Assembly (NCBI GenBank): GCA_002937505.1
Contig: PTJY01000002.1
Coordinates: 62,001-126,000, forward strand
DNA: 64,000 nucleotides
Direction of reading: 5' to 3'
DNA from: Alphaproteobacteria bacterium MarineAlpha12_Bin1
GTDB taxonomy: Bacteria > Pseudomonadota > Alphaproteobacteria > UBA6615
The notes under the pieces are model-generated. The model had not been told where the DNA came from. It did not search any database and was given only the letters and a program-made list of their open reading frames with translations. The position numbers and the translations under genes were made by a program. Positions 35,448 through 44,578 of the stretch are shown here, one piece after another. Numbering within the stretch: position 1 is the stretch's first letter; each line of letters begins with the position of its first letter.

Positions 35448-36314
35448 TTAAGAAAGATCAAACCCACGAGAACTTAAAAAACTCCTAAGGTGATCCAGTT
35501 CGCTAGGCTCAGCTAAACGACGAGAGGTATTGTCTGACCAGCCGTAAAAAGACTTTGTGCCATATTTTTCAGTCTTTATTTGTCTTGCTATTGGACGATC
35601 CTCATGCCGACGCCGATCGTACTCATTAATTTCAGCCACTAAATTTTTGTCGCAGTACTCATTTTTATGAACAACCACTGCGGGTGGTAGCCTTTGCGAA
35701 ACATCGCGCTTTTCGTCTGGCCAACCAATGGCCAAGCCAACCAAAGGAAAAACACCTTGGGGTAAATTAAATAGATCCGCTGTTTCAGAAAGTCTTTTAC
35801 GCACCTGACTTATACAGCAACAACCAAGCCCTACTGCCTCGGCAGCCATAATTATTGATTGCATAGCCAAAGAAGAGTCAGTTATTGAATTTGCTAAGCT
35901 ATCTAAGGTGTTTTGTGAATACTTATATCCTTTCATTTCGCATAGGCGAGCTGCTCTCCTCAAATCACCACAAAAAACCAACAACATTGGAGCAGAAGCC
36001 ATCCATGGAGTATCACATAGCTTAGCAAGAGACTCTTTCTTAGCTTTTTCAGACAAATCAATTATCGAATATTGCTGTAAATCCGATTTGGCAGAAGCCG
36101 ATTGTGCACACGCGAGTAAAAGCGTACGAATTTCTTCATTAATTTTCCGCTTGGAATACTTCCTAATGCTTTTCCGAGATAGAATACGATCCAGTCTAAT
36201 CAAGTTTTCTACTGAGACTCCATGACTTTTTTGTAGATTATCGATTTCTAAATCAGTCTTTAAACCAAATCTACGAGTAAGACTTAAACGGACCTGTTCT
36301 TTGATTTCTGACAA
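35448..36314 (-). CDS. Nitroreductase family protein
   Basis: This 288-residue FMN-type nitroreductase-fold protein has the N-terminal RILSRKSIRKYSKRKINEEI (FMN phosphate-binding Arg-Ser-x-Arg), a central SLAMQSIIMAAEAVGLGCCCISQVR, and the GVFPLVGLAIGWPDEKRDVSQRLP segment. It has about 35 extra N-terminal residues and an extended C-terminal tail compared with small nitroreductases. It would use NAD(P)H to reduce nitro compounds, quinones or enones. It is 29 bp downstream of the cupin genes on the same strand and may be transcribed with them. Confidence 0.88.
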   Translation of the reverse strand: MSEIKEQVRLSLTRRFGLKTDLEIDNLQKSHGVSVENLIRLDRILSRKSIRKYSKRKINEEIRTLLLACAQSASAKSDLQQYSIIDLSEKAKKESLAKLCDTPWMASAPMLLVFCGDLRRAARLCEMKGYKYSQNTLDSLANSITDSSLAMQSIIMAAEAVGLGCCCISQVRKRLSETADLFNLPQGVFPLVGLAIGWPDEKRDVSQRLPPAVVVHKNEYCDKNLVAEINEYDRRRHEDRPIARQIKTEKYGTKSFYGWSDNTSRRLAEPSELDHLRSFLSSRGFDLS

Positions 36315-36343
36315 AGTTATTCCCTCTTAGGTAAAAATTGTAT

Positions 36344-36865
36344 TTAAACTTCTTTGACGTTTCCATTTTCATCAAGTTTAAAGCCAGCATTCTTTGCTTT
36401 TTCTATTACTTTTTCATGCCATTCAACGCGACTAGGTTCAGTGCCCCCCAAAATAGTCAAGTGCCAAGCTTCTTTATCACTTATATTCCTAATCGCCCTC
36501 ATTTCTCCTATAGGGACCGAAATTACATCGAATGGCTCAAGAATGACCTCATGTTCCCCGTTATCCCCCCAGGTGACAGACCATTTGCCCGTCATAGGGA
36601 TAAAGACCTCAACATGATCATGGGAATGTAAAGAGGGACCTTTCCCCGGAGCGGCTTTCATATAAGTGAGATTGAAATCAATAGCATAATCTATTGCCGG
36701 TTTAGCATCAGGGTTTTCCGAGACACCTGTCCCTATAACGTTGAAATTTAATCTTTCATGACCTGGTAACATTGAATCCAAAAAAAAGCGTGGATCAGTT
36801 TTTAGCTTGCTAAATCTAGCAATGCGTTCACGCTCCATTTTTTCTTTTCCCCATACATCTGACAT
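36344..36865 (-). CDS. Single-domain cupin protein, copy A
   Basis: This 173-residue cupin has GPSLHSHDHVEVFIPMTGKW (metal-binding His motif 1) near residue 80 and VILEPFDVISVPIGEMR with WHLTILGG (motif 2). It is a paralogue of the adjacent gene at 36927-37457, with the same order of motifs and the same N-terminal VARFSxTxxxP-type segment. It is likely a small-molecule metal enzyme or sensor. The pair precedes the nitroreductase gene on the same strand. Function unknown. Confidence 0.85.
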   Translation of the reverse strand: MSDVWGKEKMERERIARFSKLKTDPRFFLDSMLPGHERLNFNVIGTGVSENPDAKPAIDYAIDFNLTYMKAAPGKGPSLHSHDHVEVFIPMTGKWSVTWGDNGEHEVILEPFDVISVPIGEMRAIRNISDKEAWHLTILGGTEPSRVEWHEKVIEKAKNAGFKLDENGNVKEV

Positions 36866-36926
36866 GCTTTACCTCCCTGAAATAAAATTGCCTATCAAAT
36901 AAATTCACCCATTAAGAAAATTGGTT

Positions 36927-37457
36927 TTACGCATCTTCAACAATTAAATTCCCATCAACATCCAACCTCAAGCCCGTCTCGCCCGCTCGTTCAAGAACTG
37001 ACTGCGCCCATTCAACTTTGCCATTATCATCTCCTCCAACAATGGCCACCATGTGTGCGTAATTTTCACTATTATTTCTAAATCCTCTCATGACCCCTGG
37101 AGGCACAGAAATACAATCTAATGGACCAATAGAGATTTCATTTTCTCCATCATCACCCCAGTATATTGTCCAGTTTCCTGAAAAAGGAATGAAGACTTCA
37201 ACAGTCACATGATTATGTAGGGCAGCTCCACAACCTGATTCGGCGCCAACATATGCAACATTAAATCCGTGACTGCCAGTTATGGAAGGTCTAGTTTTAG
37301 GATCTTCTGATACCCCTGGTCCAATTATGCTGAAAAGCTCTCTGGCATGTTCGGGTAATCTTGTGTCAACAAACATCATCGGATTTGGTTCTGTATCAGA
37401 AAACCTCGCAACTCTTTCTGACTCCATTAAATCAGTAGATATTTCAATATTGGGCAT
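36927..37457 (-). CDS. Single-domain cupin protein, copy B
   Basis: This 176-residue cupin is paralogous to the 36344-36865 product. It has GCGAALHNHVTVEVFIPFSGNW (motif 1) and ISIGPLDCISVPPGVMRGFRN (motif 2). It is 61 bp upstream of copy A on the same strand, with its own AGGAGA-type ribosome-binding site. It is divergent from the oxygenase gene at 37685, with a shared 227-bp promoter region. Tandem duplication is clear, but the copies have diverged well. Confidence 0.85.
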   Translation of the reverse strand: MPNIEISTDLMESERVARFSDTEPNPMMFVDTRLPEHARELFSIIGPGVSEDPKTRPSITGSHGFNVAYVGAESGCGAALHNHVTVEVFIPFSGNWTIYWGDDGENEISIGPLDCISVPPGVMRGFRNNSENYAHMVAIVGGDDNGKVEWAQSVLERAGETGLRLDVDGNLIVEDA

Positions 37458-37684
37458 AATCTTCTCCTAGTTAAGCACCTTATTAAAGTTTAAGAGCAAT
37501 TAAGGTATTCTCATTAGTGGTCTTTTCTGGTTGACTAAAGCGTTACTTTCAAAAAGTAATCTAATAAATCTTAAACTGAAAATATAGTATGCTTTAGTTA
37601 CGAACCACGTTCTAGTTTACCAGCTCTTATTATAATTTTATATTATTAGTACGTTCCCTCAATAAAATAAGCTTGAGAGAAAGA

Positions 37685-38722
37685 ATGAGTTTAAAAACTG
37701 AAACCACCCCAGCACCATATACGCCTGTAAAACCTCAATCTTCTTGTACAGAAATACCCATTCTTGACCTGGAACCATATTTTTCTCGCAAAAAAGGCGC
37801 GGAACAAAAATTATCGAATGATTTGAGACACGCTCAAGAAAATATAGGTTTCTATTACATAATTAATCATGGCATTTCCAAAAGTCTTATTAAGCGCTGT
37901 TTCAGTGAACTTAAAACTTTCTTTGCGCTCCCTTTCGAAGAAAAAATAAAACTTAAATTTGATCATAATATGATAGGGTATGTCCCGCCAAAATCCACAA
38001 TTTACGAAACTTCAACAATCAATAAAAACACTAAAAAAGACCAAAATGAAACCTTACTCGTGGGAGTGGAAAGAGATCTCAATGATCCGCTAATATTACA
38101 AAATAAACGTTTTACAATTCCAAACAGATGGCCGGAGGGTCTTCCAGTATTTCGTCAAACTATGATTGAATATCAAAAGGTAATGATGGACCTAGGATGG
38201 AATTTATTACCATTATATGCCTTAGCACTTGATAAGCCTGCCGATTACTTTAATAAATATTTTAATCTAAACCCTAACTGCCGAGGCCGTTATTCACACT
38301 ATCCGGTCGTGGACGTAGAAGATAATCAATTTGGTCATGCCCCCCATAGTGATCACGGGTTTTTAACTTTCTTACCTCTTTCAAAAGTTCCGGGTCTAGA
38401 GATTCTTACTCAGTCAGGAAAATGGATACCTGCTCCATATATAGATGGTGCAATATTAGTAAATACTGGCGAGTTTTTGAACCGTTGGACCAACGGAAAG
38501 TTTATTGCAACACCACATAGAGTCTTATCTCCAAAAGCCGACAGATATTCATTAACATATTTCTATAACCCCTCTGACGAAACAGTCGCAGAACCATTAG
38601 ACACTTGCATTACCACAAAAAAACCTGCTCAATACCAACCTATAACTTTCTTCGATTATTTAGCTTACTATTCAGATGGTAATTTTCACCATTCTAAATA
38701 CGTAAAAAGTGTTACAGGTTAG
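37685..38722 (+). CDS. 2-oxoglutarate/Fe(II)-dependent oxygenase, IPNS-like (copy 1)
   Basis: This protein of about 345 residues starts at ATG 37685, after GAGAG. The N-terminal DIOX_N segment is IPILDLEPYFS ... GFYYIINHGIS. The Fe(II) ligands are His and Asp in HSDHGF near residue 220 and His in TPHRVL near residue 276; RYSLTYF supplies the 2-oxoglutarate-binding Arg. Members hydroxylate or desaturate small molecules. It is most similar to the 54142-55170 product and lies directly before a TRAP transporter, so the imported acid may be its substrate. Confidence 0.9.
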   Translation: MSLKTETTPAPYTPVKPQSSCTEIPILDLEPYFSRKKGAEQKLSNDLRHAQENIGFYYIINHGISKSLIKRCFSELKTFFALPFEEKIKLKFDHNMIGYVPPKSTIYETSTINKNTKKDQNETLLVGVERDLNDPLILQNKRFTIPNRWPEGLPVFRQTMIEYQKVMMDLGWNLLPLYALALDKPADYFNKYFNLNPNCRGRYSHYPVVDVEDNQFGHAPHSDHGFLTFLPLSKVPGLEILTQSGKWIPAPYIDGAILVNTGEFLNRWTNGKFIATPHRVLSPKADRYSLTYFYNPSDETVAEPLDTCITTKKPAQYQPITFFDYLAYYSDGNFHHSKYVKSVTG

Positions 38723-38797
38723 AACTATTATTTTTTAATTGTATAAGAGGTTTTTGTTGTTTGAATAAATAGAAAAAAACAGGAGAGGTAACAATAA

Positions 38798-39883
38798 ATG
38801 TTGTTTAAAAAAACAATCATTAGTTCGATAATTGCCGCTGCTTTGGCAATTGTTGCTTTCACAGGAACATCCGGAGTTGCACAGGCAGATAGTTTTAATG
38901 TCAAACTAGCTACTGGACACCCTCCCGGGTTCCACTATGTTAAGTTCTTTAAGGAATATTTTGCTCCAGAGCTTAAGCGAAGAGTTGCTGCAAGAACAAA
39001 TCACACAATGTCAGTAACGGAGCTCTATAGTGCCTCAGCCGTCAAAGTTACCGAAACATTAGAAGGTGTTCAAAGAGGTGTCGTTGACATTGGGGGAGGA
39101 TGTTATTGTTTTGAGGCAGCTAAGCTTCCTCTTCACGCCTTCCAAGTATGGACTCCTTTCGGACCTTTTAGCCCCATAAAAAGCCTTTCGGTAGCTAGAG
39201 ATGTGTACAGCACAACTCCTGAACTTATTGATATTTTTGAAAAAAAGTTCAATCAAAAACTTATTGGTCTAATCGTACTAGATCCATATGAAATTATATC
39301 TCGTAAGCCTCTACTTAAACTTACCGACCTAAAGGGCTACAAGATCGGGGCCGCTGGCGCCAACCTTGCTTGGCTTGAAGGCACTGGTGCGGTTCCAGTA
39401 CAAACAAATGGTGCAATTGCTTATACCTCACTGCAAACAGGAGTGTTTGACGCAGTTATTGGTTTCGCCAGTTTTTTTGAAGCAGCAAAGTTTTATGAGT
39501 TAGCTCCTCATTATATGAAAATTGGAGTTGGATCTGTGACTTGGTTGTTCGTTCACATTAACTTAGACACCTATAACAAGTTTCCTCCCGAAATCCGAAA
39601 AATCATTGATGAGCTCGGACGAGACTATGAGCAAGTCATAGCAATGGACAAAGAAGAAGCGTATCTCCCAACCCTACAGAGAATTGCAGATAAAGGGGGC
39701 ACCATTCACGATTTGTCTGATGAAACGAAAGCTAAGTGGGCCGAATCCTTAAAGGGCCTCCCAGCTAAAAAGGCCAAAGAGTTTAACGCAAAAGGTTATC
39801 CTGCAAGTGCTGTTTTAAAACGCTCGATTGCCTCTGCAGAAAAACATGGTCATGTATGGCCTATAAAATATAAAGTTGATTAA
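38798..39883 (+). CDS. dctP: TRAP transporter solute-binding subunit DctP
   Basis: This 361-residue periplasmic binding protein has a clear signal peptide: Lys-Lys near the N-terminus, a hydrophobic core, and an AQA cleavage site at about residue 30. The mature protein starts with DSFNVKLATGHPPG. The DctP fold includes ISRKPLLKLTDLKGYKIG with the ligand-anchoring Arg region. GGAGAGG precedes the ATG. It delivers a carboxylate-type substrate to the DctQM membrane unit encoded next. A terminator-like hairpin between dctP and dctQ would raise dctP expression above the membrane genes. Confidence 0.93.
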   Translation: MLFKKTIISSIIAAALAIVAFTGTSGVAQADSFNVKLATGHPPGFHYVKFFKEYFAPELKRRVAARTNHTMSVTELYSASAVKVTETLEGVQRGVVDIGGGCYCFEAAKLPLHAFQVWTPFGPFSPIKSLSVARDVYSTTPELIDIFEKKFNQKLIGLIVLDPYEIISRKPLLKLTDLKGYKIGAAGANLAWLEGTGAVPVQTNGAIAYTSLQTGVFDAVIGFASFFEAAKFYELAPHYMKIGVGSVTWLFVHINLDTYNKFPPEIRKIIDELGRDYEQVIAMDKEEAYLPTLQRIADKGGTIHDLSDETKAKWAESLKGLPAKKAKEFNAKGYPASAVLKRSIASAEKHGHVWPIKYKVD

Positions 39884-39893
39884 TTAATTTGTG

Positions 39894-39931
39894 AAAAGGC
39901 GGGGTTACCAAAACCCGCCTTTTCATTTTTT
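39894..39931 (+). terminator. Terminator/attenuator between dctP and dctQ
   Basis: AAAAGGCGGG (39894-39903) pairs with CCCGCCTTTT (39914-39923), a 10-bp stem, with extra T-A pairs after a bulged G, followed by CATTTTTTT. It is a strong rho-independent shape inside the TRAP operon. Partial readthrough is expected, giving more binding protein than transporter. Confidence 0.85.
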
Positions 39932-39979
39932 TATTGTAATAAGTTTTTTTAAAATAAGAACTGCCGGACGGAGCTGTTT

Positions 39980-40501
39980 ATGATCTGGATAGAAAGAGCA
40001 AACTTGGCTGTAGCAAAGTGGTTAATGGTTTTTTCAGCTTTTTTAGCTTTTGGGCTTAGCTTCTATATTACTGTTTCTGTGATAGGTCGAAATATTAACC
40101 AGCCGATCCAAGGCACCTCTGAAGTATGTACAGAGTTAATTGTATCAATTGTATTTCTTCAGATTTCGTACTGTGTTGCTACCGGTGGAATGCTGCGCGC
40201 AGATTTTTTAATCAAATATTTTAGTACGATTGCACAAAATGTACTTAATATAGTCGGCTATTCTCTAGGTATTTTGCTGTTCATAACAATTTTTATTGGG
40301 AATATTGAACCCGCCTATCAATCTTGGATTACTGGGGAATTTGAAGGTGAAGGCGCACTTCGCATGCCAACCTGGCCAGCACGCTTCAGTCTAGTAATAG
40401 GATGTTCGTTGACGGGTCTCAGCTACACGCTTTTACTAATAAGAGAGTTGATGAAAATAAGTGGTCATGACAAGTCTTCAGCCTTCGAGCTTGAGACATA
40501 G
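39980..40501 (+). CDS. dctQ: TRAP transporter small permease DctQ
   Basis: This 173-residue membrane protein has four predicted transmembrane helices, with the family landmarks GTSEVCTELIVSIVFLQISYC and TWPARFSLVIGCSL. It bridges DctP and DctM in the cytoplasmic membrane for Na+-driven uptake. It follows dctP after the attenuator and precedes dctM by 20 bp. Confidence 0.92.
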   Translation: MIWIERANLAVAKWLMVFSAFLAFGLSFYITVSVIGRNINQPIQGTSEVCTELIVSIVFLQISYCVATGGMLRADFLIKYFSTIAQNVLNIVGYSLGILLFITIFIGNIEPAYQSWITGEFEGEGALRMPTWPARFSLVIGCSLTGLSYTLLLIRELMKISGHDKSSAFELET

Positions 40502-40521
40502 ATAAATCAGGGTCTAGATAA

Positions 40522-41865
40522 ATGTTTGATGCCAACATTACGATTGTAGTTATAGGCCTGCTTTTAGTCATGGTTTTTGCGGGCATACATGTTGCTGTTG
40601 CTTTAGGGGTTACGGCAATGGCCGGATTGTTTTTAGTATTTAAGGGAGACATACCACTCCTAACTTTTATGGTCGGAAGCACAGGGTATGAGGCTATTAG
40701 GGCGTATGTCTTCGCTGTAGTGCCCTTATTTATGCTTATGGGCGAATTCATCTCACGTTCAGGCGCCGCCGCAGATCTTTACAACGCCATAAACAAAAAC
40801 TTGTCTCGAATTCCTGGCCGCCTAGCGCATGCTACTGTTCTAGGAAATGCACTTTTTGCTTTTGTTACTGGAACAAGTTTAGCCTCGGCAACGGCTTTCA
40901 CCTCAATTGCTTTCCCAGAAATGAAGAAACACGGTTACCATCCGGGTTTTGCTCTAGGCTCTATTGCTGGCTCAGCTTGTCTGGGAATGCTGATACCTCC
41001 CAGTCTTTTTATGGTTGTTTGGGGCATACTGACGGAACAATCTATTGGAATACTCTTCATTGCAGGTGTTATTCCTGGCTTTTTACTAACCGGATTAATG
41101 ATTATATATATTTTTGGTGTTTCTGTTTTTTCTCCATCACTAGTTGGTGGAGGATCAGACCGAGCTCCAATTACTGACGAAATAGAGAGTGAAGACCAAG
41201 ACCAAAAAAGCGGTTCCAATTTTATCAGTTTTATAGGTCTTTTTGGTGTAATATTTGGAGTCCTAGGTGGTATCTGGGTGGGTTGGTTTACACCCACTGA
41301 AGGGGCGGCAATCGGAGCAATTCTGGGCCTAATATTAGGAATTGTTAAAGGAATGCGTTGGCCAGAAATTATTGACGCCGTTCTTGCAGTGGCTAAAACC
41401 TCAGTGCCAATTATGGTCCTCCTTTTTGCGGCACAACTTTATGCCAGGGTTCTTGCTCTGGCTGGAGTTGGTACTGCAGTTCAAAACTTTTTTATAGGAA
41501 CCGGTCTCGACCCATGGCAAATACTTGCCGTTATGGTGATTATCTGGTTTGTTATGGGCATGTTGATTGATTCTGTTTCAATCATGCTACTTACAGTTCC
41601 GATTTTTGCACCCTTGGCGGTAACCCTAGGTTACGATCAGGTGGCTTTTGCCCTCATAGGAATACTGGCCATAGAGGCAGGTATTCTTACTCCTCCTTTT
41701 GGCCTTTTGGTTTATGCAGTCAAAGCGGTATCACCAGACAAGAACGTCACACTTATGCAAATATTTATTGGTTCTACGCCATACTGGATTATGTTGATGA
41801 TAGTAATGATAGCAATAGCAAACGTGCCCGAGATCGCAACATGGCTGCCAAAAATAGTTATGTAG
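40522..41865 (+). CDS. dctM: TRAP transporter large permease DctM
   Basis: This 447-residue polytopic protein has the repeated DctM architecture and the conserved GTSLASATAFTSIAFPEM and LIPPSLFMVVWGILTEQSIG segments in the first half. EAGILTPPFGLLVYAVK occurs near the C-terminus, and a soluble acidic loop sits near residue 220. It forms the elevator-type transport channel with DctQ. It is followed 19 bp later by an enoyl-CoA hydratase-like gene that may process the CoA ester of the imported acid. Confidence 0.94.
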   Translation: MFDANITIVVIGLLLVMVFAGIHVAVALGVTAMAGLFLVFKGDIPLLTFMVGSTGYEAIRAYVFAVVPLFMLMGEFISRSGAAADLYNAINKNLSRIPGRLAHATVLGNALFAFVTGTSLASATAFTSIAFPEMKKHGYHPGFALGSIAGSACLGMLIPPSLFMVVWGILTEQSIGILFIAGVIPGFLLTGLMIIYIFGVSVFSPSLVGGGSDRAPITDEIESEDQDQKSGSNFISFIGLFGVIFGVLGGIWVGWFTPTEGAAIGAILGLILGIVKGMRWPEIIDAVLAVAKTSVPIMVLLFAAQLYARVLALAGVGTAVQNFFIGTGLDPWQILAVMVIIWFVMGMLIDSVSIMLLTVPIFAPLAVTLGYDQVAFALIGILAIEAGILTPPFGLLVYAVKAVSPDKNVTLMQIFIGSTPYWIMLMIVMIAIANVPEIATWLPKIVM

Positions 41866-41884
41866 TTAGAAGGGTATTTCCATA

Positions 41885-42673
41885 ATGAGCTATGAATTTA
41901 TAAATTTTGAGATAACAAACCGGGTGGCGCTAATAACTTTAAACCGACCGGATGAAGCGAATTCAATTCACGAACCATTGGTTAGAGAGTTAGATGATAT
42001 TTCCCTGAGATGCTATAGAGATTCTGCAGTACGTGCTGCTATTTTGACAGGCGCAGGTAAAATGTTTTGTGGTGGAGGGGATTTGAAGGCTTTCATAGAT
42101 CAAGGCGATGAAGTCTCTGACTACGTAGATCAGACAGCAACAATCTTGCATCATGCCATATCGCGTTTTTCAAAAATGAGTGCGCCCTTAATTATGGCTA
42201 TTAATGGAGTTGCAGCAGGCGGAGGATTTAGTCTAGCCCTGGCTGGGGATTACGTCATTTCTTCAGATACAGCTAAATTCATAGCCGCATACACTGCGTC
42301 AGGATTGTCACCGGATGGAAGCTCAACATACCATTTGGCCAAACATATAGGACTTCTGAGGGCTAAAGAGTTACTTCTAACAAACCGCCTACTAAATGCA
42401 GAAGAGGCCTGCCAGTGGGGCTTAGTGAACAAGGTAGTTCCTGCTAGTCAGTTAATGAAGGAGGCTATGACATTAGCAGAAAGGTTTGCTGATGGGCCAA
42501 CAAAAGCATTTGGCGTTACCAAGAATCTGCTTAATACTGCTTTCTCTGAAAGCCTCGAGACTCAATTGGATTCTGAAAGTTTGGGTATTGCAGAAACGAT
42601 GGGAAGTCGAGACGGCCGTCATGGTATTGTTAGCTTTTCAAAGAAAAAAACACCCAAGTTTCAAGGAGAATGA
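41885..42673 (+). CDS. Enoyl-CoA hydratase/isomerase family protein
   Basis: This 262-residue crotonase-fold protein has the first oxyanion-hole segment GAGKMFCGGGDLKAF near residue 58 and the second, INGVAAGGGFSLALAGD, near residue 105. The catalytic Glu positions of true hydratases are not evident (SGLSPDGSSTYHLAKHIG carries Asp/Gly), so isomerase, hydrolase or lyase activity is equally possible. It is the last gene of the TRAP operon. A second family member is at 58134-58940. Confidence 0.9.
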   Translation: MSYEFINFEITNRVALITLNRPDEANSIHEPLVRELDDISLRCYRDSAVRAAILTGAGKMFCGGGDLKAFIDQGDEVSDYVDQTATILHHAISRFSKMSAPLIMAINGVAAGGGFSLALAGDYVISSDTAKFIAAYTASGLSPDGSSTYHLAKHIGLLRAKELLLTNRLLNAEEACQWGLVNKVVPASQLMKEAMTLAERFADGPTKAFGVTKNLLNTAFSESLETQLDSESLGIAETMGSRDGRHGIVSFSKKKTPKFQGE

Positions 42674-42694
42674 CCGAGAGTCGTAATCCAACAC

Positions 42695-42715
42695 AGTTAA
42701 TATTATTAACTTTTA
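42695..42715. terminator. AT-rich hairpin between convergent genes
   Basis: AGTTAAT and ATTAACT form a 7-bp stem with a 3-base loop, followed by TTTT on the plus strand. It overlaps the end of the ThDP-enzyme gene on the other strand. It is a possible weak terminator for the TRAP operon. Confidence 0.35.
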
Positions 42716-44371
42716 AACTGAGTTTTCAACTATAACATCGAGCAAAATGGGATCACTGCTTTCAACGGCAGAGACCAATGATTCGTGCATTTGTTCTGGA
42801 TTAATGATACGTTCAGATTTAATACCAAGTGAGGTTGCTAGACTAACAAAGTCAATCTCTGGCTCATCAAAATCCATGCCTATAAAATTATTGTTTCCAT
42901 GAAATGAAAGAAGCCGCTGTTTTATAATTCTGTAGCCACGATTATTAGCTATTACAAAGGTAATAGGTAATTTCATCTTTGCAGCCGTCCAAAGTGCCTG
43001 AATTGAGTACATGGCACTTCCATCACCAATCAACGCAACAACAGGACGCTCTGGCTGAGCGAGTTGAACCCCAACGGCTGCCGGTAGACCCCAACCAATA
43101 CCGCCACTTGCAAAAGAGTGAAAATTATACCGGTCGCGAAACGGTAAGAAGTTAAGGAGGTTCCATGTCGTTGTTAGTCCTTCATTAACGACAATTGCTT
43201 CATCGGGAATCGTATTACTAATTTCTAACATTAACCAGTCACAATCGATGGGAACATTGTTTTTATTTCTTAAAGCTGCTTGAGTTCTTTGATGACGTTT
43301 CGAACTCCAATTTTTTTTACTTATTGCTTCAAGTCTTAATTGAGCTACCGAAGATGCATCGGCCCCCCCCTTCATTTCTACGATAGGAATTAGAGCGTTA
43401 AGTGTTTCTTTTACGTCCGCTCTAATTGCAGCCTCCGCCGGATAATTCTTTCCAATTTCCCAATCATCCAAACCTATCTGAACTATGGGCATACTAACAG
43501 GCAAAGGATCAATCTCACTAAAAACAGACATTCGTAAAACGTCAGCTCCAATGACAATTAATAAATCGTAATCACTGAGTATTGACCGAACCTCTTTTTG
43601 ATTCCGGGATAAAGCCCCCATAAAGCAGACGTGCTCGGAAGGATAATGAGAACCATAAGCCGTTGTTTGCTGAAATACTGCGGCGCCAAGAACCTCGGCT
43701 AATTTACTGATTTCTGTAAATGCGTCAGAAGTCACTACTTCATTTCCAACAAGCATACATGGTGATTTTGAGTTAATAACTCGAGAGGCAAGGTTATCAA
43801 GTCGTTCATCTGAGGGTCTTACCTTAGAGTCGACTCTAGTGCTTAGACCTAGTTCAATACCTTTTTGATCATTTAATACATCTCCAGGCAAAGATAAAAA
43901 CACTGGCCCAGTTGGTGGTGTTGTAGCAATCTTAGCTGCGCGACGAACTATACGAGGCATGTCTTCAAGCCTATTAATCTCAGTTGCCCATTTTACTAAA
44001 GGGGTAGCAATCGGCACTAAAGGATCATAAAGAAGAGGCTCCATCAAACCATGACCTTGTTCTTGTTGCCCAGCTGTGATGATCATGGGCGTTCCAGTGA
44101 ATTTAGCATTATATATTGCCCCCATCGCGTTCCCTAGACCTGGAGCTACGTGAACATTACACGCTGTTAGTCTTCCTGAGGCTCGAGAAAAACCGTCAGC
44201 CATGGCAACGACAAGCGATTCCTGCATTCCCAAAACATATGTTAACTCTGTATGACTAGTGATAGCATCCATTACTGGTAACTCAGTGGTCCCAGGATTA
44301 CCGAACAAATGAGTTACTCCCTCGCTTTCAAGTAAAGTTAAAAACGCGGAACTTCCTTTAACTAAATTCAT
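42713..44371 (-). CDS. Thiamine-diphosphate enzyme (benzoylformate decarboxylase-like)
   Basis: This 552-residue ThDP enzyme starts with the FGNPGTTELPVMDA segment, which carries the cofactor-activating Glu. It has a central Rossmann-like domain. The C-terminal ThDP/metal motif starts at GDGSAMYS and ends with NNRGY. The order and length fit 2-keto-acid decarboxylases such as MdlC or acetolactate-type enzymes. It would decarboxylate a 2-keto acid to an aldehyde or condense it. It is divergent from the glycerate-kinase gene; a glyoxylate carboligase-like role would fit that neighbour, but this is inference. Confidence 0.9.
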   Translation of the reverse strand: MNLVKGSSAFLTLLESEGVTHLFGNPGTTELPVMDAITSHTELTYVLGMQESLVVAMADGFSRASGRLTACNVHVAPGLGNAMGAIYNAKFTGTPMIITAGQQEQGHGLMEPLLYDPLVPIATPLVKWATEINRLEDMPRIVRRAAKIATTPPTGPVFLSLPGDVLNDQKGIELGLSTRVDSKVRPSDERLDNLASRVINSKSPCMLVGNEVVTSDAFTEISKLAEVLGAAVFQQTTAYGSHYPSEHVCFMGALSRNQKEVRSILSDYDLLIVIGADVLRMSVFSEIDPLPVSMPIVQIGLDDWEIGKNYPAEAAIRADVKETLNALIPIVEMKGGADASSVAQLRLEAISKKNWSSKRHQRTQAALRNKNNVPIDCDWLMLEISNTIPDEAIVVNEGLTTTWNLLNFLPFRDRYNFHSFASGGIGWGLPAAVGVQLAQPERPVVALIGDGSAMYSIQALWTAAKMKLPITFVIANNRGYRIIKQRLLSFHGNNNFIGMDFDEPEIDFVSLATSLGIKSERIINPEQMHESLVSAVESSDPILLDVIVENSV

Positions 44372-44578
44372 ATTTTAAGATCCTCAAATAAAATCGTAAA
44401 AAATATTAATTAATTTATATTGGATTAATCAATTTTTCTGGAGTCAAATAAATATTATTTATCTGAAATATTTACCGAACTAAGTGGAAAGTATATTTCA
44501 AAACATCAAAACTTATTAAAAAAAGATTTTTCTAGTTATTAGCATTTTTGACTTTAAAATAAGGAATGTAAAACAACA

